Assembly (NCBI RefSeq): GCF_024168645.1 | Contig: NZ_JALJWF010000001.1 | Coordinates: 496,001-560,000 of the forward strand | Direction of reading: 5' to 3' | Origin: Pseudomonas sp. GGS8 | Lineage (GTDB): Bacteria > Pseudomonadota > Gammaproteobacteria > Pseudomonadales > Pseudomonadaceae | Length of the DNA: 64,000 bases | In this document: positions 1-9,271 of the stretch, in pieces | How positions within the stretch are numbered: the first letter of the stretch is position 1 | How the letters are laid out: each line of letters begins with the position of its first letter | Translations under genes and position numbers: made by a program | The notes under the pieces: model-generated | Databases searched by the model: none | What the model saw: the letters and a program-made list of their open reading frames with translations, nothing else | What the model was told of the DNA's origin: nothing

Positions 1-865
1 GCCCGGCGTTGAAGAAACCACCGCCACAGGCCACTTCCACCGCCAGTTCGATGTCGGCATCGGCGAGCACCAGCAACGAGGACTTGCCACCCAGTTCCAG
101 GCTCACGCCTTTTACGGTTTCCGCCGCCCGCTGCATCACCTGCACACCCACCGCGTTGCTGCCGGTGAAGGAAATCTTGGCAATGCGCGGGTCAGCCGAC
201 AGCGGTGCGCCAACCGCCAGGCCGGTGCCGCAGACCAGGTTGAACACACCGTTTGGCACACCGGCCTCGGCAATGATCGTCGCCAGTTCCAGCTCCGGCA
301 GCGGCGTCACTTCAGACGGTTTGAGCACCACGCAGCAACCGGCGGCCAGGGCCGGGGCGAGTTTCCAGGCGGTGGTGACCATCGGGAAATTCCACGGCAC
401 GATCAACCCCACCACACCGCACGGTTCGCGGCGCAAACGGGCGCTGAAATCATCGCTTGGCAATGCCACGGCGCTGTCTTGTTTCGCGTCCAGGCCTTCA
501 GCCAACTCGGCGTAATACTCGAAGGTGGCGATCACGTCGTCGACGTCGATGGCCGCTTCGAACAGCGGTTTGCCGTTGTTGCTCGACTGCAACTTCATCA
601 ACTGTTCGCGACTGGCCTGCACGCCTGCGGCGATTCTGCGCAGGATCGCCCCGCGCTCGGCGCCGGTGGTTTTCGACCATTGCTTGAACGCATGGGTCGC
701 AGCGGTGACGGCCTGATCGACAGCGTGTGCATCGCCGCCGTTGACGGTGGTCAGCAGCGCTTCGGTCGCCGGGTTGATCACGCGCAAATGTTCGTTGCCA
801 GCCGACCATTGGCCGTTGATGTACAGGCCATCCAGTGCCGTTGGGAAAGTCATGCGGAAAGTCAT
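1..865 (-). CDS. Aldehyde dehydrogenase family protein (partial; C-terminus beyond window edge)
   Basis: This is an NAD(P)-dependent aldehyde dehydrogenase that oxidises an aldehyde to its acid in the cytoplasm. About 288 N-terminal residues are visible. They include the cofactor-binding VPWNFPMVTTAWKLAPALA block, the SFTGS stretch and the general-base glutamate motif SLELGGKSS. The frame leaves the window at GFFNAG, just before the place where the catalytic cysteine is normally found. The chosen ATG overlaps the stop of the upstream ThDP enzyme (ATGA), so the two are translationally coupled. Since the partner is a 2-oxoacid decarboxylase, the likely role is to oxidise the aldehyde it makes. 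The sequence resembles betaine/aminobutyraldehyde-type dehydrogenases, but the exact substrate is inference. Confidence 0.9.
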   Translation of the reverse strand, partial: MTFRMTFPTALDGLYINGQWSAGNEHLRVINPATEALLTTVNGGDAHAVDQAVTAATHAFKQWSKTTGAERGAILRRIAAGVQASREQLMKLQSSNNGKPLFEAAIDVDDVIATFEYYAELAEGLDAKQDSAVALPSDDFSARLRREPCGVVGLIVPWNFPMVTTAWKLAPALAAGCCVVLKPSEVTPLPELELATIIAEAGVPNGVFNLVCGTGLAVGAPLSADPRIAKISFTGSNAVGVQVMQRAAETVKGVSLELGGKSSLLVLADADIELAVEVACGGGFFNAG

Positions 866-2499
866 TTCGACACCGCCTTCATCCACGAAGTCTGATCGAT
901 TTCAATCAGGGTCGGGCCCTGGCGATCGGTGGCCAGGCGCAACGCCTCACGCAAGCTGTCAACACTGTTGACAGCTTCGGCCGCGCAGCCCAGGGCCTTG
1001 GCCACACCGATGAAATCGGGGGTGTAGATGTCCACGCCCACCGGCTCGATGGCGCGGTTGACCATGTATTTCTTGATCTCTTCGTAGCCCTGGTTATTCC
1101 ACAGCAACACGATCACCGGCGTGCGCGCTTCCACCGCGCTGGCCAGTTCCGGCAGGGTGAATTGCAGGCCGCCGTCGCCGATCAGGCACACTACCGGCGG
1201 CCGCGCACCACCTTCGACGCTGCCACCAAGCCAGGCGCCAATCGCCGCCGGCAGGGCGTAACCGAGGGTGCCGTAACCGGTGGAGGAATTGAACCAGCGA
1301 CGCGGTCGTTCCGGGTTGAACGTCAGGTTGCCGGTGTACACCGGTTGGGTCGAATCGCCGACGAACACCGCGTTCGGCAATTCGTACAGCACGGTTTCCA
1401 GGAAACGGGTCTGGGCCAGGGTTGGGGCGTCCCAGGTCGCGGCCAGTTCCTCACGCAAGCGAGCGGCGCGCACCTGCCCCCAGTCGTTGCGGCGCTCGGC
1501 CAGCGACTTGTGGGACAACGCGCTCAACAGGGCCTGGGCGGCATTGCGCGAGTCGGCCACCAACGCCACCTTCGGCGGGTAATTACGCACGGTCTGGTCT
1601 GGGTCGATGTCCACGCGCAGCAATACGCCGGGAATTTCGAAGCCGCCGGCGAAGGTGATGTCGTAATCGGTTTCGGCCAGTTCGGTGCCGATGGCCAGCA
1701 CCACGTCGGCCTCAGCCACCAGCGCACGGGTGGCCACCAGGCTTTGAGTCGAACCGATCAGCAGCGGATGGCTGGATTCGAGCATGCCTTTGGCATTGAT
1801 GGTCAAGGCCACTGGCGCATCCAGCAGCTCGGCCAGTTCAGTCAGCTCGGCCGCGGCATCGATGGCGCCGCCACCGGCGAGAATCAACGGGCGCCTGGCC
1901 CCGGCCAGCAAGTCGGTCATGCGGCTGATCGCGCTGGGCGAAGCACCGGCGCGGTCGATGTTCACCGGCACGCTGGCGAGCAAATCATCGGCCTCTTCGA
2001 CCAGCACGTCCAACGGGATTTCGATGTGCACCGGACGCGGACGCCCGGCCTGGAACAGCGCGAAGGCCCGCGCCAACACACCTGGCAATTCCGCCGCCGA
2101 CATCAAGGTATGGGAGAACGCCGCCACACCGCCGACCAGTGCGCTCTGGTTCGGCAGCTCATGCAGCTTGCCGCGCCCGCCGCCCAATTGGCTGCGCGAT
2201 TGCACGCTGGAGATCACCAGCATCGGGATCGAGTCGGCGTAAGCCTGGCCCATGGCGGTGGTGATGTTGGTCATGCCGGGGCCGGTGATGATGAAGCACA
2301 CACCCGGTTTGCCGCTGGTGCGCGCATAGCCGTCGGCCATGAAACCGGCGCCCTGTTCGTGGCGCGGAGTGACGTGGTTGATGCTCGAACGGGCCAGCCC
2401 GCGATACAGCTCCACGGTATGCACCCCGGGAATGCCGAACACCTGCTCGACCCCGTAACCTTCGAGTAACTTGACCAATACTTCGCCGCACGTCGCCAT
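862..2499 (-). CDS. ThDP-dependent 2-oxoacid decarboxylase, probable 5-guanidino-2-oxopentanoate decarboxylase (AruI-like)
   Basis: This is a thiamine-diphosphate enzyme of the acetolactate synthase/decarboxylase superfamily, 545 aa. The N-terminal PYR domain carries the catalytic glutamate in PRHEQGAGFMADGYAR (about Glu48). A central Rossmann-like domain follows, and the C-terminal PP domain has the metal/ThDP motif GDGGLQFTLPEL ending in WNNQGYEEIK. I chose the ATG at 2499 over longer options because AAGGG sits about 8 nt upstream and the protein then begins at the usual family start. It is coupled to the downstream aldehyde dehydrogenase and divergent from a LysR gene. The AruI-like assignment (arginine transaminase pathway) rests on family resemblance; benzoylformate- or acetolactate-type activity remains possible. 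Confidence 0.8.
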   Translation of the reverse strand: MATCGEVLVKLLEGYGVEQVFGIPGVHTVELYRGLARSSINHVTPRHEQGAGFMADGYARTSGKPGVCFIITGPGMTNITTAMGQAYADSIPMLVISSVQSRSQLGGGRGKLHELPNQSALVGGVAAFSHTLMSAAELPGVLARAFALFQAGRPRPVHIEIPLDVLVEEADDLLASVPVNIDRAGASPSAISRMTDLLAGARRPLILAGGGAIDAAAELTELAELLDAPVALTINAKGMLESSHPLLIGSTQSLVATRALVAEADVVLAIGTELAETDYDITFAGGFEIPGVLLRVDIDPDQTVRNYPPKVALVADSRNAAQALLSALSHKSLAERRNDWGQVRAARLREELAATWDAPTLAQTRFLETVLYELPNAVFVGDSTQPVYTGNLTFNPERPRRWFNSSTGYGTLGYALPAAIGAWLGGSVEGGARPPVVCLIGDGGLQFTLPELASAVEARTPVIVLLWNNQGYEEIKKYMVNRAIEPVGVDIYTPDFIGVAKALGCAAEAVNSVDSLREALRLATDRQGPTLIEIDQTSWMKAVSK

Positions 2500-2658
2500 G
2501 TGTTTGCCCTTTTTGTTCGTTTGAGACGCCGGGCCTGCGCAGTGTTTATGATGGGTTGGCAGGTCCAGGGATGGCCTCATTGGAACGGGCGACACGTAGC
2601 CGCAACAATGGATAAAAAGTCATACTAGCCATGTCCTCACGTCATACCTTGGATCCCA

Positions 2659-3540
2659 ATGAAACGACTGCCTCCCCTGCCGGCGCTGCACACTTTTCTG
2701 ATCACCGCGCAGTGCTGCAACTTCACCCGGGCCGCCGAACAGCTGCACATCACCCAAGGCGCGGTGAGCCGGCAGATCGCCGGGCTGGAAGATCATCTGG
2801 GTTATGAGCTGTTCATTCGCCAGGCGCGGGGCTTGAGCCTGACCGCCGAAGGACGTGAGTGGTTGCCACGGGTGCAGCAGATTTTCGGCCTGATCGACGA
2901 GGCGGTGGAGCAGATCGGCGAGAAGCGCGAAACCTTGCAACTCAAGGCCCCGACCTGCGTGATGCGCTGGCTGTTGCCGCGCCTGTTGCAGTGGCAAAAG
3001 GAACGCCCGGATGTACCGGTGGAATTGACCACCACGGTGAAACACGGCGTGGACTTTCATCGCGAGCAATTCGATGCGGCGGTGATGTATGGCACGCCAC
3101 CGGACAGCTCACTGGCCTCCCATCATTTGTTCGATGAGCAACTGACGCCCGTGTGTTCCCGGCCGATGCTTGAAGGGCCACTGGTCTTGCAGACCCCTGC
3201 AGACCTGCAACAGCACTTGCTGCTGCATCCGACCCGGGATGAACGGGACTGGAAAGCCTGGTTGAAAGCGGCGGATATTCATCTGAGCAATGTCGGCAAG
3301 GGCCAGCATTTCGAAACCCTGGACCTGGCGATGTCGATGGCGTCCCAGGGCACGGGCGTGGCGATTGGCGATTGGTCGTTGATCGGCGATGACCTGAGCG
3401 CCGGGCGGCTGGTCATGCCCTTTGATTTGAAGGTGAAAACCGGGTTGGCGTATTACCTGGTGTTCCCCGAGAAACCTGCGCCTTCACCGAAGTTGCGCGA
3501 ATTGATGGGGTGGTTGGTGGAACAAGCGCAGAGTCGCTGA
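2659..3540 (+). CDS. LysR-family transcriptional regulator, GcvA-like
   Basis: This 293-aa LysR-type regulator has an N-terminal winged helix-turn-helix (residues 6-65, with FTRAAEQLHITQGAVSRQI) and a periplasmic-binding-like effector domain. The N-terminus, with LPALHTFLITAQCCNF, is of the GcvA subfamily type. It is transcribed divergently from the ThDP decarboxylase/aldehyde dehydrogenase pair across a 159-bp gap, the classical arrangement for a LysR protein that controls its neighbour. The ligand is not evident; by context it could be the 2-oxoacid substrate. The effector assignment is inference. Confidence 0.9.
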   Translation: MKRLPPLPALHTFLITAQCCNFTRAAEQLHITQGAVSRQIAGLEDHLGYELFIRQARGLSLTAEGREWLPRVQQIFGLIDEAVEQIGEKRETLQLKAPTCVMRWLLPRLLQWQKERPDVPVELTTTVKHGVDFHREQFDAAVMYGTPPDSSLASHHLFDEQLTPVCSRPMLEGPLVLQTPADLQQHLLLHPTRDERDWKAWLKAADIHLSNVGKGQHFETLDLAMSMASQGTGVAIGDWSLIGDDLSAGRLVMPFDLKVKTGLAYYLVFPEKPAPSPKLRELMGWLVEQAQSR

Positions 3541-3550
3541 ACCCCAAAAA

Positions 3551-3617
3551 GCATCGCGAGCAAGCCCGCTCCCACAGGATATCCACTGTCCTGTGGGAGC
3601 GGGCTTGCCCGCGATGG
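3551..3617. repeat. REP palindrome pair
   Basis: Two inverted arms carry GCAAGCCCGCTCCCACAGG and its complement around a short spacer. They lie between the convergent ends of the LysR gene and the oxidoreductase gene. This is the common Pseudomonas REP doublet and may act as a bidirectional stem-loop. Confidence 0.85.
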
Positions 3618-3709
3618 AGGCCGTACAGTCGACATCAATGTTGAATGTAAGTCCGTCTTCGTCGGATCGCCGCCCGGAGCCGGCTCACTCCCACAAGTGA
3701 TCAGTGAAC

Positions 3710-4324
3710 TCAATAGCCGACAGTAAACCGCTGGCGGGAATGCTTCGGCGCTTCCACTTCATCGAGCAGCGCAATCGCGAAGTCAGCAAAAGTGATCCAG
3801 CTGCGGCCCTGCGCACTCACCAGCAAGTCATCCTTGCCCACTCGAAACGCGCCCGTACGCTCACCTTCGACAAACTCCGCCGACGGCGACAGGAAGGTCC
3901 AGTCCAGGTCCTGTTCCTGACGCAAGGCCGTGAGGAACTCGGCACCGGCACTGGCCTCGGCCTTGTACTCCGGCGGAAAGCCTTCGCTGTCGATCACCCG
4001 CGTGCCACCCGGCAGCAACAGCGAACCGGCACCGCCCACCACCAACAGACGTTTGACCCCGGCCTTCTTCACCGGCTCGATGACGGCGCTGGCGGGGATG
4101 GTAGAGAAATGCGCAGCACTGATTACCGCGTCATGGCCGGCTACTGCCGCTTGCAGAGCAGCGGCATCGAGCACGTCGACGTTTTTGCTCACGACACCGG
4201 CACGCTGGCCGATTTTCGAGGTGTCGCGGGCGATGGCGGTGACACTGTGACCGCGACGCAGGGCTTCTTCCAACAGTTGGCTACCGGCACGACCGGTGGC
4301 ACCGATGATTGCGATTTTGCTCAT
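3710..4324 (-). CDS. NAD(P)-binding oxidoreductase, YwnB/SDR-a-like
   Basis: This is a 204-aa single Rossmann-fold protein. It starts with the nucleotide-binding motif IAIIGATGRAGSQLLEEAL and has the VLDAAALQAAVAGHDAVISA segment typical of atypical short-chain dehydrogenase/NmrA-like proteins. Such proteins are soluble reductases or NADP-sensing proteins with diverse substrates. It stands alone between two REP regions, and nothing nearby points to a substrate. The second half contains a GTRVID and PPEYKAEA pattern seen in this family. Function beyond dinucleotide binding is not assigned. Confidence 0.85.
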   Translation of the reverse strand: MSKIAIIGATGRAGSQLLEEALRRGHSVTAIARDTSKIGQRAGVVSKNVDVLDAAALQAAVAGHDAVISAAHFSTIPASAVIEPVKKAGVKRLLVVGGAGSLLLPGGTRVIDSEGFPPEYKAEASAGAEFLTALRQEQDLDWTFLSPSAEFVEGERTGAFRVGKDDLLVSAQGRSWITFADFAIALLDEVEAPKHSRQRFTVGY

Positions 4325-4379
4325 GACGTTCTCCAGTTGGTTTGGGTGTACGCGAAATTACTTGGTTTGCATTGATCAG

Positions 4380-4519
4380 TGTGGCGAGGGGGCTTGCCCC
4401 CGTTCGGCTGCGAAGCAGTCGTAAAACCTGTGCATACGGTGCGGCTGAAAGAATGTAGGGGAGTGCTTCGCACTCCAACGGGGGCAAGCCCCCTCGCCAC
4501 AGCAAGCCCCCTCGCCACA
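4380..4519. repeat. REP doublet with extra half-unit
   Basis: Inverted GTGGCGAGGGGGCTTGCCCC arms are spaced by about 80 bp. They are followed at once by a second partial copy of the right arm (AGCAAGCCCCCTCGCCACA at 4501-4519), so there are three arms in all. It lies between the MBL-fold gene and the oxidoreductase gene. Confidence 0.85.
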
Positions 4520-4553
4520 AAATCTCACGCTGCAGCATTGGCTACTCAGCGAG

Positions 4554-5435
4554 TTACCACTTCATCTCGCCCTTGGCGACTTTGGCGCTCAGTTCGAGCG
4601 AGCTTTCTTCGCCCAGGGTCGGGTAGCGTTTTTTCATCGCGCCGATCAGTTCGGCTGAATCTTTCGCCTTGACGGTTTCTTCGTCGAACGCCTTGATGTA
4701 ATCAGCGGTGAACTGCACAGCAGCCAGAGAGCGAGCGCTCTCGCCCAGGTAGTGACCCGGCACGATGGTGTTCGGCTTCAAGGCTTCGATCGTGTGCAAC
4801 GTCGTCAGCCAATCGGCATGGGATTGCGGAGTCTGGGTGTCAGCCATCCACACATGAATGTTTTCCGCGACCACCACACCACCGACCACGGCCTTGATCG
4901 ACGGAATCCACACAAAGCTGCGATCCGGTTGCTTGCCGTCCAGGCCGACTACCTGCAGTTTCTGCCCTTCCAGCATCAGACTGTCGCCCTTGAGCACGTG
5001 CGGCACGATGGTTTTGTTCGGCACGTCAGCGCCCATTTTCGGGCCCCAGAACGCCAGTTTGCCGTCGACGGTTTTCTTGATGTGATCAACGGTCGGTTGC
5101 GAGGCCAGTACCTTGGCTTTCGGGAACGCTTTGGTCACGGTGTCGAGGCCGAAGTAGTAATCCGGGTCACCGTGGCTGATGTAGATGGTGGTCAGTTGCT
5201 TGCCGCTGGCGCGGATTTTTTCCACCACTTGTTCGGCCTGGGATTTGCCGAATTGTGCGTCCACCAGAATCGCTTCCTTCTCGCCGCTGACCAGTACCGA
5301 GGTCACCGGGAAGATCGCGTTGGTGCCCGGGTTATAGACGTCCAGGGTCAGGGTCGACGCCGCAGCGGCGTGGGCCGCGAAGCCCAGTGCGGCGGTTGCC
5401 AGAAGAATGCGTTTGATTGAAGTGAAGCCGATCAT
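4554..5435 (-). CDS. Periplasmic MBL-fold metallo-hydrolase with degenerate metal motif (Vmh-like)
   Basis: This is a 293-aa metallo-beta-lactamase-fold protein with an N-terminal signal peptide (residues 1-26, ending AHAAAA), so it is exported to the periplasm. The usual HxHxDH metal motif reads HGDPDYYFG at residues 88-96: the first His and the Asp are kept, but the second His is Asp and the last His is Tyr. A later GHYLG histidine is present. This pattern resembles the Vmh family as I recall it. The ATG at 5435 has GGAG 7 nt upstream. It is divergent from a LysR gene 114 bp away, which may regulate it. Substrate is unknown. Confidence 0.8.
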   Translation of the reverse strand: MIGFTSIKRILLATAALGFAAHAAAASTLTLDVYNPGTNAIFPVTSVLVSGEKEAILVDAQFGKSQAEQVVEKIRASGKQLTTIYISHGDPDYYFGLDTVTKAFPKAKVLASQPTVDHIKKTVDGKLAFWGPKMGADVPNKTIVPHVLKGDSLMLEGQKLQVVGLDGKQPDRSFVWIPSIKAVVGGVVVAENIHVWMADTQTPQSHADWLTTLHTIEALKPNTIVPGHYLGESARSLAAVQFTADYIKAFDEETVKAKDSAELIGAMKKRYPTLGEESSLELSAKVAKGEMKW

Positions 5436-5548
5436 CTGTTGCTCCGTTGTCCGAATGCCGTGCTGGCGATGGGATAGAGCTTAGTTGCCTGGTTCGATAC
5501 AAAAAATGCGATGCTTGAACATAGTTTGTTTCTGAAAGCGGGCAAATC

Positions 5549-6454
5549 ATGGATCGTCTACAAGCAATGCGAGTGTTCGTCACGGTGGTGGACCTGGGCA
5601 GCCAATCGGCCGCCGCCGATCATCTGGACCTGTCGCGGCCGGTGGTTTCACGGTATCTGGCGGAGCTGGAAGATTGGGTCGGCGCACGCCTGATGCACCG
5701 CACCACGCGCAAATTGAGCCTGACCGCCGCCGGCAGCGAAATCCTCCCCCGCTGCCGACAGATGCTCGATTTATCCAGCGACATGCAAGCCGCCGTCAGC
5801 GAGCCGGACGACGCTCCGCGCGGCCTGCTGCGGATCAGCGTCAGCACCTCGTTCGGCCAGGCACAACTGGCGGACGCCATGGCGGCTTACGTCAAACGTT
5901 ACCCCGGCGTGAGTATCGACCTGCAGATGCTCGACCGCACGGTGAACCTGGTGGATGAGCGTATCGACCTGGCCATCCGCACCAGCAACGACCTGGACCC
6001 GAACCTGATCGCCCGGCGGCTGACGGTCTGCCGCTCGGTGATCTGCGCCTCCCCCGCTTACCTGCGCGAGCACCCGACGCCGCAACGGGTCGAAGACCTG
6101 AGCCTGCACAATTGCCTGACCCACTCCTACTTCGGCAAAAGCCTCTGGCATTTCGAGCAGGATGGCGAACCGGTCTCGGTGCCAGTGCAGGGCAACATCA
6201 GCGCCAACGAGGCCAGCACGTTGTTGCGCGCCACGATGGCCGGGGCCGGTGTGGCGATGCTGCCCAGTTACCAGGCCGGCGTGCATATCCACAGCGGCGA
6301 GCTGATCCGCCTGCTACCTCAGGCCGAGCCCCGGCAGATGAACATCTACGCGGTATATGCCTCACGCAAGCACATGCCGGTGGCGCTGCGCAGCATGCTG
6401 GATTTCCTGGTGCTCAGATTTCCGGAAGAACCGGCGTGGGATGCAGGACTGTAA
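5549..6454 (+). CDS. LysR-family transcriptional regulator
   Basis: This 301-aa LysR-type regulator has a winged HTH in residues 1-60 (LGSQSAAADHLDLSRPVVSRYL) followed by an effector-binding domain of the CrgA/DhcR-like type. The first residues, MDRLQAMRVFVTVVDLG, are typical of that subgroup. It is divergent from the periplasmic MBL-fold gene, which is its most likely target. The C-terminal residues GMQ-like tail are unremarkable. The effector is unknown. Confidence 0.9.
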   Translation: MDRLQAMRVFVTVVDLGSQSAAADHLDLSRPVVSRYLAELEDWVGARLMHRTTRKLSLTAAGSEILPRCRQMLDLSSDMQAAVSEPDDAPRGLLRISVSTSFGQAQLADAMAAYVKRYPGVSIDLQMLDRTVNLVDERIDLAIRTSNDLDPNLIARRLTVCRSVICASPAYLREHPTPQRVEDLSLHNCLTHSYFGKSLWHFEQDGEPVSVPVQGNISANEASTLLRATMAGAGVAMLPSYQAGVHIHSGELIRLLPQAEPRQMNIYAVYASRKHMPVALRSMLDFLVLRFPEEPAWDAGL

Positions 6455-6583
6455 ACACCTCCTCTGTGGGAGCATCAATGTTCTGAATATCGCGTTAAAC
6501 GCGGGGCGGTTTTGCTGGCAACTCATCCGCGCTGACCTATGCTCAAAACAGTACCGAAAGGTATTCGTTCAGAGGTCAACGCC

Positions 6584-6760
6584 ATGAACATCAAAACAAG
6601 AAGATACCTCGCCATTTTCATCACCTGCGCGGCGACGTTGGCGCTGTATGGCACAGCCGCCTGGCGTGTCGAACAGTTGCGCAAAGTGCCCCGTGACTTC
6701 GCGAGCTGCAACTTCGAGCGCTGCATCCCCCACAGCGCGAGCCTCAACGCCCTCCGCTGA
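6584..6760 (+). CDS. Small single-pass membrane protein, unknown function
   Basis: This is a 58-aa ORF with AGAGG about 8 nt before the ATG. A basic N-terminus (MNIKTRRY) precedes one hydrophobic helix (about residues 8-25). The short C-terminal tail holds two cysteines spaced by five residues (CNFERC). The topology suggests an inner-membrane peptide with the tail in the periplasm, or a long signal sequence. I do not recognise the family. A promoter is not obvious; it follows the LysR gene by 129 bp. Confidence 0.55.
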   Translation: MNIKTRRYLAIFITCAATLALYGTAAWRVEQLRKVPRDFASCNFERCIPHSASLNALR

Positions 6761-6770
6761 CGAACACCTT

Positions 6771-6904
6771 GTGTCGAGGGGGCTTGTCGGAACGCCGCAC
6801 CGCCCCGTTCGGCTGCGCAGCAGTCGTAATTCGGTGAATGCGGTGTTCTCATTGAAATGCTGGGGCCGCTTCGCGACCCAACGGGGGCAAGCCCCCTCGC
6901 CACA
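6771..6904. repeat. REP doublet (variant left arm)
   Basis: The right arm AACGGGGGCAAGCCCCCTCG is standard. The left arm carries an extra segment after GGGGGCTTG (TCGGAACGCCGCACCG), so the two arms do not pair along their whole length. It lies between the small membrane gene and pobR. Confidence 0.75.
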
Positions 6905-6908
6905 GGGG

Positions 6909-7820
6909 TCAGGCCTCGCTCTTCTGATCGGCAGCGTCCTGATCGGCCTTCAAGCGGTCGCGAAAAGCCTTGGGCGAGATGCCCACCCGACGCCGGAACA
7001 GGCGCGTGAAGTTAGTCGGATCGGAAAACCCCAGCACGTCGGACATTTCATAAATGGTCATGCTGGTGTAGGTCAGCAAGCGCTTGGCCTCCAGCAACTG
7101 ACGCTCGTGCATGATCTGCAACGCCGGTTGCCCCGCCAGCTCACGGCACGTGCCGTTGAGGTGGGACACGGAAATCCCCAGCCGATGGGCCAGGTCCTCG
7201 ACCTTGACGTGCTGGCGATAGGTCTCCTCCACCAGCTGGATAAAACCGTTGAGGTATTCCCGGGCACGCTGCGGACGCTGATTGGCAGCGCGGCGCTGAA
7301 TCACCTGACGGCTGACCCACACCATGATCACGCTGACCAGCGAATGCATGAGCATTTCCCGCGCCGGTTGATGGCTGGTGTATTCGCTTTGCAGCGCTGA
7401 AAACAAGCTGTTGAGGTATTCGCTGTCCTTTCCCGCCGGGTAACTTTCGGCCTGGGCCAGGGCATTCACCGAATTGCCCAACTGCGCCTGAAGATGGGTG
7501 ACCAGCGGCGCGGCCAGGGTGACAACGAACCCTTCGACGTCCTCGGAAAACCGATAACCATGCACCGATAACGGCGGCAGAATGATGATTGCCGGCTCAG
7601 CCAATTGTGAGCGTTTGCCTTCGATCTCAAGCTCTGCCTGACCTTTGAAGACGAAGAGCAACTGACACAAATCAGCGTGGCGATGGGGCTTTATTTCCCA
7701 TTGATGTTCGCGGCTGCGTTTGGAAATGGTTTCACAGTGGAGCAAATCGGGGGTCGGCCAATCCAGGCTTTCACCGTAGAGTTTGAACACCGGAATCGAT
7801 GGCAGGGCGGGCTTGTTCAT
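6909..7820 (-). CDS. pobR: AraC-family regulator PobR
   Basis: This 303-aa AraC/XylS-type regulator is the likely activator of pobA in response to 4-hydroxybenzoate. The N-terminal half is a cupin-like sensing domain (HRHADLCQLLFVFKG). The C-terminal half holds two HTH motifs, with LAHRLGISVSHLNGTCREL and DVLGFSDPTNFTRLFRRR. I use the ATG at 7820 (MNKPALPSIPVF); the longer open frame would add about 47 residues not typical of the family. It is divergent from pobA with a 179-bp shared regulatory region, as in other pseudomonads. Confidence 0.9.
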   Translation of the reverse strand: MNKPALPSIPVFKLYGESLDWPTPDLLHCETISKRSREHQWEIKPHRHADLCQLLFVFKGQAELEIEGKRSQLAEPAIIILPPLSVHGYRFSEDVEGFVVTLAAPLVTHLQAQLGNSVNALAQAESYPAGKDSEYLNSLFSALQSEYTSHQPAREMLMHSLVSVIMVWVSRQVIQRRAANQRPQRAREYLNGFIQLVEETYRQHVKVEDLAHRLGISVSHLNGTCRELAGQPALQIMHERQLLEAKRLLTYTSMTIYEMSDVLGFSDPTNFTRLFRRRVGISPKAFRDRLKADQDAADQKSEA

Positions 7821-7846
7821 CACTTCAATCCAGGCCTCGAGGGTAA

Positions 7847-9193
<1,347 letters not shown>

Positions 9194-9271
9194 CCTCCTA
9201 CCGACTTACACTGGCGAGCATCCCCGCTCGCCTTGCTCCTTGCGGGTCCATCACTGCCCGCAGGTTTTACC

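Noticed and set aside
835..2469. Long plus-strand open frame of 544 aa
   Set aside because: It lies antisense to the ThDP decarboxylase, has no domain and is His/Gln/Arg-rich as expected from a mirror frame in GC-rich DNA.
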